Shown here: in pieces, positions 1 to 2,913 of the stretch
Layout of the letters: each line of letters opens with the position of its first letter
How positions within the stretch are numbered: position 1 is the first letter of the stretch
NCBI GenBank assembly: GCA_947177495.1
Contig: CAMWUS010000115.1
Span: 1 to 5,286, forward strand
Source: an uncultured Clostridia bacterium
Lineage (GTDB): Bacteria; Bacillota; Clostridia; Christensenellales; Borkfalkiaceae
Direction of reading: 5' to 3'
Length of the DNA: 5,286 bases
Notes under the pieces: model-generated
The model's input: the letters and a program-made list of their open reading frames with translations, nothing else
Told to the model about the DNA's origin: nothing
The model's database searches: none
Translations under genes and position numbers: made by a program

Positions 1-76
1 ATTATAAACACTATCAAATGCGGTCAAACACTTCACGAAAAAAATCCGAGAATTATTTCTTTGACTTTTCTTCATA

Positions 77-106
77 TTGACATGCCTTGGCGAAATATGG
101 TATAAT
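77..106 (+). promoter_or_regulatory. Sigma-A-type promoter with extended -10 for the deaminase-cyclophilin-purB operon
   Basis: A perfect -35 TTGACA (77-82) is followed by an 18-bp spacer and a perfect -10 TATAAT (101-106). The -10 is preceded by TGG (98-100), the TGn extension of an extended -10. Transcription would begin near 113, which leaves a leader of only about 16 nt that is almost filled by the ribosome binding site. No operator-like repeat is visible around it, so expression is probably strong and largely constitutive (inference). The upstream 76 bases are AT-rich and hold no gene end or terminator that I can recognise. Confidence 0.85.
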
Positions 107-114
107 CAAAGAAA

Positions 115-121
115 AGAGGAG
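115..121 (+). promoter_or_regulatory. Ribosome binding site deciding the deaminase start
   Basis: AGAGGAG (115-121) lies 7 nt before the ATG at 129. The same frame is open back to an ATG at 87, but that codon lies upstream of the predicted transcription start (about 113) and has no Shine-Dalgarno sequence. The 129 start is therefore preferred. Confidence 0.85.
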
Positions 122-128
122 TAGCAGT

Positions 129-575
129 ATGGATAAGTGGGATGAACGTTTTATGGAGCTTACGGAGACGGTTGGCGGCTGGGCAAGCTGTCTTCGTCGC
201 AAAGTTGGCGCGGTTATCGTGCGTGAAAAACGGGTTATGACGACGGGGTATAACGGTGCGCCTACGGGTGTGCCTACCTGTCTTGAACGCGGGGAATGTA
301 TGCGGCAAAAAATGGGTATCGAAAGCGGTACTCATGCGGAGCTTTGCTATGCCGCCCACGCCGAGCAGAACGCCATTATTCAAGCGGCGCGCTATGGGGT
401 GAATATCAGCGGCTCGACGCTGTACTGCACGCATCAACCCTGCGTGATATGTGCGAAAATGATTATCAATGCGGGAATCACCCGCGTCGTATATAAAGAG
501 GGCTATCCCGATGAGTTTTCTATGAAGCTTTTCGGGGAAGCGGGGACCAAGGTCGAAAAATACGAGGAGTTATAA
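129..575 (+). CDS. Deoxycytidylate (dCMP) deaminase
   Basis: A zinc-dependent cytoplasmic enzyme of the cytidine/deoxycytidylate deaminase family, 148 aa. It is expected to convert dCMP to dUMP plus ammonia, feeding thymidylate synthase. The core motifs are intact. HAEQNAI contains zinc ligand H77 and proton-shuttle E79, and PCVIC supplies zinc ligands C105 and C108. GYNGAPTG (40-47) is the nucleotide-binding loop typical of dCMP deaminases rather than of tRNA-adenosine or free-cytidine deaminases. The family's Cys/His-rich insert between the loop and HAE is present (C51, C57, H69, C73) and may bind a structural zinc, although the usual His before the first Cys is Thr here (T50). Length is normal for a compact bacterial member. 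The protein corresponds to what is called ComEB in Bacillus, but there are no competence genes nearby, so I give no symbol. It is the first gene of the operon, and its stop lies 4 nt before the next start. Assignment to dCMP rather than another deoxynucleotide substrate is from motif pattern only. Confidence 0.93.
   Translation: MDKWDERFMELTETVGGWASCLRRKVGAVIVREKRVMTTGYNGAPTGVPTCLERGECMRQKMGIESGTHAELCYAAHAEQNAIIQAARYGVNISGSTLYCTHQPCVICAKMIINAGITRVVYKEGYPDEFSMKLFGEAGTKVEKYEEL
564..569 (+). promoter_or_regulatory. Ribosome binding site for the cyclophilin, inside the end of the deaminase gene
   Basis: GAGGAG (564-569) lies 10 nt before the ATG at 580 and is embedded in the last Glu-Glu codons of the deaminase. 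This placement suggests translational coupling of the two genes. Confidence 0.65.
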
Positions 576-579
576 AAAT

Positions 580-1101
580 ATGAGCAAAAATCCGATTGTA
601 ACGTTTACACTTCAAGACGGGAAAACCTTTAAAGCGGAGCTTTATCCCGAAATTGCACCCAACACCGTAAATAACTTTTTGTATCTTGTAAAAAAAGGAT
701 TTTATAACGGCGTGATTTTTCACCGCGTAATCAGCGGATTTATGATTCAAGGGGGCGATCCCGACGGCGTGGGAACAGGCGGACCCGGCTACCATATCAA
801 AGGGGAGTTTTCCGCTAACGGGTTTAAAAATACTTTAAAACACGAACGCGGCGTTCTCTCTATGGCGCGCGCGCAAAATCCCAATTCTGCTGGCTCGCAG
901 TTCTTCGTTATGCACGCGGACGCGAATTATCTCGACGGACAATATGCGGCGTTTGGAAAGGTGATTGAGGGCATGGATGCGGTAGATGCGATTGCCAATA
1001 CGCAAACCGATTTCAGAGATAAACCTATAAAAGAGCAGAAGATGAAGACGGTTACTGCGGAGACCTTTGGAGTGGATTACCCTGACCCCGTGCGCGTGTA
1101 G
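580..1101 (+). CDS. Cyclophilin-type peptidyl-prolyl cis-trans isomerase
   Basis: A complete single-domain cyclophilin of 173 aa that catalyses cis-trans isomerisation of Xaa-Pro bonds during protein folding. The signature FHRVISGFMIQGGDP (47-61) carries catalytic R49 with F54, M55 and Q57. The second signature region around S106-Q107-F108-F109 and the LDGQYAAFGKV strand (118-128) are also intact. By comparison with human cyclophilin A, the Trp that confers tight cyclosporin binding is Tyr (Y117) and the active-site His is Tyr (Y122), both common in bacterial members. There is no signal peptide, lipobox or membrane segment, so the enzyme is cytoplasmic (PpiB-like). The C-terminal 30 residues extend slightly past the core fold. 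It sits between two nucleotide-metabolism genes and is co-transcribed with them. I see no specific functional link, and a general housekeeping folding role is most likely. Confidence 0.96.
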   Translation: MSKNPIVTFTLQDGKTFKAELYPEIAPNTVNNFLYLVKKGFYNGVIFHRVISGFMIQGGDPDGVGTGGPGYHIKGEFSANGFKNTLKHERGVLSMARAQNPNSAGSQFFVMHADANYLDGQYAAFGKVIEGMDAVDAIANTQTDFRDKPIKEQKMKTVTAETFGVDYPDPVRV

Positions 1102-1105
1102 GTGA
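1099..1105 (+). promoter_or_regulatory. Ribosome binding site deciding the purB start
   Basis: TAGGTGA (1099-1105) matches the AGGTGA part of the anti-Shine-Dalgarno complement and ends 5 nt before the ATG at 1111. An in-frame GTG at 1102, directly after the cyclophilin stop, has no Shine-Dalgarno sequence upstream and lies inside this site. The ATG at 1111 is therefore preferred. Confidence 0.6.
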
Positions 1106-1110
1106 ATAGT

Positions 1111-2547
1111 ATGTCTGACAAAGTATTATACGAAAACCCGCTAAATACGCGCTATGCAAGCCGCGAAATGCAGGAAAACTTCGGCGACGAGAAGCGTTTC
1201 CGACTTTGGCGTAAGCTTTGGATTGTGCTTGCAGAAGCGGAAATGGAACTCGGCTTGCCGATTACGAAAGAGCAGATTGCCGAGCTGAAAGCACACGCGG
1301 ACGATATCGATTACGAGAAAGCGGACGAGCACGAAAAGCGGGTACGGCACGACGTTATGGCGCACGTGCTCACTTACGGCGAGGCGGCACCTTCCGCAAA
1401 GGGAATTATTCACCTCGGCGCAACGAGCTGCTTTGTCGATTGCAATTCCGAACTGATTATTATGCGCGACGGGTTGGAGATTCTTTTGCGTAAGCTTGTA
1501 AACGTGATGGAGAAGCTCAAAACGTTTGCGTTAAAGTACAAGGATGTGCCTACGCTCGGCTTTACGCATTTACAACCCGCACAGTTGACGACGGTCGGTA
1601 AGCGTGCAACGCTGTGGTTGCAGGATTTAATGCTTGACTATGAAAATCTCGAGCACTTGCTTTCTCAGTTCCGTTTGCGTGGCGTGAAAGGGACTACGGG
1701 CACGCAGGCAAGCTTTTTGGAGCTCTTTGAGGGTGATTCCGAAAAAGTAAAAGAGTTGGAACGGCGCGTTGTAAAAAAGCTCGGTTACGAGCGTGTATAC
1801 GGCGTTACGGGGCAGACGTATCCGAGAAAGTTCGATTATAACGTGCTTTGCGTGCTTTCGCAAATTGCGCAGAGTGCGTATAAGTTCTCCAACGATATTC
1901 GCATTTTGCAAAACATGAAAGAGATAGAGGAGCCATTTGAGAAAAGCCAAATCGGTTCTTCGGCAATGGCATATAAGCGCAATCCTATGCGTTCGGAGCG
2001 AATGGGTGCGCTTTGCCGTTATATGCTTTCGCTACCGCTCAATTCTGCCGTTACGGCTTCTACGCAGTGGTTTGAACGTACGCTTGATGATTCGGCGAAC
2101 CGCCGTATCGTCAACGCGCAAGCTTTTTTGACGGTAGACGCAGTGTTGAATATTTACATGAACGTTGCGGAAAACCTTGTCGTATACGAAAAAGTCATTC
2201 AAAAACATCTTGCGCAAGAGCTTCCGTTTATGGCTACCGAGAATATTATGATGGAGTGCGTGAAGGCAGGGGGCGACCGTCAAGTATTGCATGAACGAAT
2301 CCGTGTACTCTCTATGGAGGCAGGAAAGCACGTTAAGCAAGAAGGGAAAGAAAACGATTTACTTGACCTTATAAAAGGCGATCCGCTTTTTGCGGCGGTT
2401 CACGGTCGACTTGACAGCATTCTTGATGCAAAGAATTTTATCGGAAGGGCGCCCGAACAAACAGTAGAATTCATAGAGGCGGAGATTACACCGATTCTCG
2501 AAAAGCACAAAAGACTGCTTGGCGAAAAGGGCGACGTGCACGTTTAA
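1111..2547 (+). CDS. purB: Adenylosuccinate lyase, long animal-type form
   Basis: Adenylosuccinate lyase, 478 aa, of the fumarase/aspartase superfamily. It acts twice in purine synthesis: it splits SAICAR to AICAR plus fumarate, and adenylosuccinate to AMP plus fumarate. Visible motifs are RYAS (14-17), RHDVMAH (79-85), TLGFTHLQPAQ with the general-acid His H153, GTTGTQASF (194-202), the flexible-loop signature GSSAMAYKRNP with catalytic-base Ser S283, and RTLDDSANRR (323-332). The C-terminal ADSL domain starts near QELPFMATEN (369-378). Length and residue pattern follow human ADSL almost block for block, with a constant offset of about 6 residues through H153 and S283. They do not follow the shorter Bacillus PurB of about 430 aa. 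One oddity is Ala (A287) in the signature where SSAMP is usual. It is the last gene of the operon, 9 nt after the cyclophilin stop, and is followed by an intrinsic terminator. A start 9 nt upstream (GTG 1102) is possible but less likely. Confidence 0.98.
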   Translation: MSDKVLYENPLNTRYASREMQENFGDEKRFRLWRKLWIVLAEAEMELGLPITKEQIAELKAHADDIDYEKADEHEKRVRHDVMAHVLTYGEAAPSAKGIIHLGATSCFVDCNSELIIMRDGLEILLRKLVNVMEKLKTFALKYKDVPTLGFTHLQPAQLTTVGKRATLWLQDLMLDYENLEHLLSQFRLRGVKGTTGTQASFLELFEGDSEKVKELERRVVKKLGYERVYGVTGQTYPRKFDYNVLCVLSQIAQSAYKFSNDIRILQNMKEIEEPFEKSQIGSSAMAYKRNPMRSERMGALCRYMLSLPLNSAVTASTQWFERTLDDSANRRIVNAQAFLTVDAVLNIYMNVAENLVVYEKVIQKHLAQELPFMATENIMMECVKAGGDRQVLHERIRVLSMEAGKHVKQEGKENDLLDLIKGDPLFAAVHGRLDSILDAKNFIGRAPEQTVEFIEAEITPILEKHKRLLGEKGDVHV

Positions 2548-2592
2548 AGCAATTTTTTAAGAAAAAGGTTCAAATATTTCAATTTTGCATGG

Positions 2593-2611
2593 TATTATGT
2601 CTGACATAATA
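2593..2611. repeat. Perfect 19-bp palindrome
   Basis: TATTATGTC (2593-2601) and GACATAATA (2603-2611) are exact inverted arms of 9 bp around a single central T. The near-zero spacer suits a dimeric DNA-binding protein better than an RNA hairpin, although a stem with a 5-nt loop could form. It lies 45 bp after the purB stop and just before the terminator. Its half-site TGACATAA resembles, but is not identical to, the TGTCATAA motif found downstream. Confidence 0.6.
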
Positions 2612-2614
2612 TAC

Positions 2615-2643
2615 AAAAAACCGCAGATTTTTTGCGGTTTTTT
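2615..2643 (+). terminator. Intrinsic (rho-independent) terminator of the purB operon
   Basis: An 11-bp stem (AAAAAACCGCA, 2615-2625, with TGCGGTTTTTT, 2633-2643) closes a 7-nt loop (2626-2632). The 3' arm ends in six T residues and is followed by more T-rich sequence. Because the 5' arm starts with six A residues, the element could also work for transcription from the other strand. It isolates the purB operon from the gene at 2914. Confidence 0.92.
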
Positions 2644-2684
2644 ATTATTTTGCGAAAAAATGGAGTAGTTGGCAATTTAGGTGC

Positions 2685-2735
2685 TGTCATACTTGTCCTA
2701 TGAAATTGTCATAGTTTTTAAGTTGTTTTGTCATA
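2685..2735. repeat. Upstream cluster: three TGTCATA direct repeats at 22-bp spacing
   Basis: Exact copies of TGTCATA start at 2685, 2707 and 2729, each 22 bp from the next. Two of the three have the longer match TTGTCATAG. A degraded copy (TTGTCCTA, 2694-2701) and an opposite half-site TATGAAA (2699-2705) lie between the first two. The spacer sequences themselves are not conserved, so this is a set of short sites rather than a long repeat. Two helical turns between copies puts them on one face of the DNA, as expected for a cooperative DNA-binding protein. Confidence 0.7.
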
Positions 2736-2790
2736 GATTATATGCAAAAAATATTTATATTTGTTATTTATGCACGCGCGTAATACTATC

Positions 2791-2818
2791 TTATGATATT
2801 TTATTATTTTTTTCATAA
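2791..2818. repeat. Inverted pair of the same half-site, TTATGA...TCATAA
   Basis: TTATGATA (2791-2798) carries the motif on the minus strand, and TTTCATAA (2811-2818) carries a one-base variant on the plus strand. The TTATGA and TCATAA arms begin 22 bp apart, the same interval as the direct copies on either side. The intervening sequence is almost pure A/T. This is probably a weaker or accessory site of the same regulator (inference). Confidence 0.45.
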
Positions 2819-2834
2819 AACGGTGTGATAATCG

Positions 2835-2863
2835 TTGACTGAATGTCATAATTATGATAGAAT
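2835..2863 (+). promoter_or_regulatory. Sigma-A-type promoter for the surface-protein gene
   Basis: The -35 TTGACT (2835-2840), an exact 17-bp spacer and the -10 TAGAAT (2858-2863) make a good housekeeping promoter. TGA at 2855-2857 adds an extended -10 element. Transcription should begin near 2870 and give a leader of about 44 nt. The promoter overlaps the repeated TGTCATA/TATGATA sites, so it is very likely controlled. Confidence 0.8.
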
Positions 2864-2886
2864 ATTGTCATAAGCTTTTATGATAA
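2844..2886. promoter_or_regulatory. Putative double operator overlapping the promoter
   Basis: Site 1 (2844-2859) is TGTCATAATTATGATA, with a perfect 12-bp palindrome TCATAATTATGA at 2846-2857. It fills the -35/-10 spacer and touches the -10. Site 2 (2865-2886) has arms TTGTCATAA and TTATGATAA separated by GCTT, 8 of 9 bases complementary, and covers the expected start of transcription. The TGTCATA halves of the two sites begin 22 bp apart, as in the upstream cluster. Occupancy would block RNA polymerase, so a repressor is the simplest model. The regulator is not encoded in the window and the motif does not match an operator I know. Confidence 0.65.
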
Positions 2887-2889
2887 ACT

Positions 2890-2900
2890 CCGCATTGCGG
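2890..2900 (+). other. Small GC hairpin in the leader, next to the ribosome binding site
   Basis: CCGC (2890-2893) can pair with GCGG (2897-2900) across a 3-nt loop, ending 4 nt before the Shine-Dalgarno sequence. It is the only GC-rich stretch in an otherwise A/T leader. It could stabilise the mRNA 5' end or tune ribosome access, but at 4 bp it may have no function. Confidence 0.3.
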
Positions 2901-2904
2901 TTGA

Positions 2905-2910
2905 AGAGGG
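2905..2910 (+). promoter_or_regulatory. Ribosome binding site for the surface-protein gene
   Basis: AGAGGG (2905-2910) precedes the ATG at 2914 by 3-4 nt, closer than the usual 5-9 nt. No other in-frame start codon nearby gives a better arrangement. The basic tail and transmembrane segment that follow fit a natural N-terminus, so the start is accepted despite the tight spacing. Confidence 0.6.
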
Positions 2911-2913
2911 ACT

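Larger units (their letters stand above)
2548..2913. other. AT-rich 366-bp intergenic region with palindrome, terminator, repeat array and promoter
   Basis: No protein-coding frame of note lies here; the few ATG codons (for example 2660 and 2770) run only a few codons to a stop. In order it holds a 19-bp palindrome, the operon terminator, three TGTCATA copies with 22-bp spacing, an inverted TTATGA/TCATAA pair, and a promoter covered by two more motif pairs. It ends with a small GC hairpin and the ribosome binding site of the next gene. No tRNA, known riboswitch or IS end was recognised. Confidence 0.8.

Noticed and set aside
87..128. Upstream in-frame ATG that would lengthen the dCMP deaminase by 14 residues
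   Set aside because: It overlaps the spacer and -10 of the promoter, lies before the predicted transcription start, lacks a Shine-Dalgarno sequence and adds residues not typical of the family.
2728..2757. Possible extra promoter, TTGTCA with TATTTA 18 bp downstream
   Set aside because: The -10 is poor and no gene or leader follows within reach. The much better promoter at 2835-2863 explains the downstream gene.
2844..2860. GlnR/TnrA box (TGTNA-N7-TNACA)
   Set aside because: The left half TGTCA fits, but the right half reads TGATA rather than TNACA and the spacing is one base short.
2685..2885. CRISPR array or iteron origin
   Set aside because: Only 7-9 bp are shared between copies, the spacers are 15 bp and of uneven arrangement, and no cas, rep or par gene is visible. 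An operator array fits better.
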